This document shows positions 63,006 to 64,000 of a stretch of 64,000 nucleotides of DNA, piece by piece. The stretch spans positions 1 through 64,000 of the forward strand of contig NZ_JABGCG010000013.1 of assembly GCF_019799925.1 (NCBI RefSeq), given 5' to 3'. Under the pieces are notes generated by a model. That model searched no databases and had not been told where the DNA came from. It saw nothing but the letters and a program-made list of their open reading frames with translations. This stretch comes from Blastococcus sp. CPCC 205250. GTDB lineage: Bacteria; Actinomycetota; Actinomycetes; Mycobacteriales; Geodermatophilaceae. Made by a program: the position numbers and the translations under genes. Numbering within the stretch: the first letter of the stretch is position 1; each line of letters begins with the position of its first letter.

Positions 63006-64000
<995 letters not shown>

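Overview
The window is chromosomal DNA from a very GC-rich actinobacterium. It holds about 62 protein genes, mostly starting with ATG or GTG, with little non-coding DNA. I see no rRNA, tRNA, transposase, phage or CRISPR array. The gene set includes WhiB2-type, MtrAB-LpqB, F420 synthesis (FbiA/FbiB), actinobacterial SecA, DUF3499, DUF6459 and DUF6912 families. The order of the backbone genes matches, from memory, the Mycobacterium tuberculosis Rv3211-Rv3267 neighbourhood read in one direction. My best guess is Geodermatophilaceae (Blastococcus, Geodermatophilus or Modestobacter). This is an impression from family resemblance and was not verified.

Region 1 (1-15.3 kb) is a cell-envelope polysaccharide locus. 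It runs from an LCP-family ligase (partial) through a Wzm/Wzt exporter, a GlfT1-type galactofuranosyltransferase and a TylF-like methyltransferase. On the other strand it continues with a short GT2, a GT4, UDP-galactopyranose mutase (glf) and an AftA-like arabinofuranosyltransferase. Then come wbbL (linker rhamnosyltransferase), a mannose-1-phosphate guanylyltransferase, an SDR, an AlkA-type glycosylase and rmlA. Together with dprE2 at 21.3-22.1 kb, these cover many steps of a mycobacterial-style arabinogalactan pathway, yet no mycolate gene is seen in the window.

Region 2 (15.3-32.1 kb) has fbiB-fbiA, whiB2 and several small unknowns. It then has the hexose-phosphate genes: phosphomannomutase, a Trm112-like protein, an SIS-domain isomerase and manA. 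glpD, a DUF808 membrane protein, a secreted HNH lipoprotein and ahcY complete it. ManA, phosphomannomutase and the guanylyltransferase together give GDP-mannose.

Region 3 (32.3-42.5 kb) is the conserved mtrA-mtrB-lpqB, comF, hpf, secA block. A convergent GNAT/F420-oxidoreductase pair sits inside it. Two terminator hairpins and a five-copy 19-bp tandem repeat follow secA.

Region 4 (42.5-49.1 kb) holds DUF6459, a LysM membrane protein, a Sm-like unknown, a small HTH protein, a CpaB-like/CpaE-like pair, a WS/DGAT-family acyltransferase with an altered active site, and DUF6912.

Region 5 (49.2-55.2 kb) has a 1397-residue ubiquitin-like/FHA/triple-FtsK ATPase divergent from a single WXG100 protein, which looks like a minimal type VII secretion-like module. 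An HTTM-type membrane protein and its partner follow.

Region 6 (55.4-64 kb) holds mostly housekeeping or uncharacterised genes: MaoC, NUDIX, DUF6758, PH-domain, PHP, RecB-like nuclease, MpaB-like oxygenase, alpha/beta hydrolase, PQQ-like propeller and a DEAD-box helicase cut by the right edge.

Across the window many genes carry a TANNNT -10 box only 6-9 bases before the start codon, which points to widespread leaderless transcription. Function calls rest on reading motifs and remembered family members; no database search was done.
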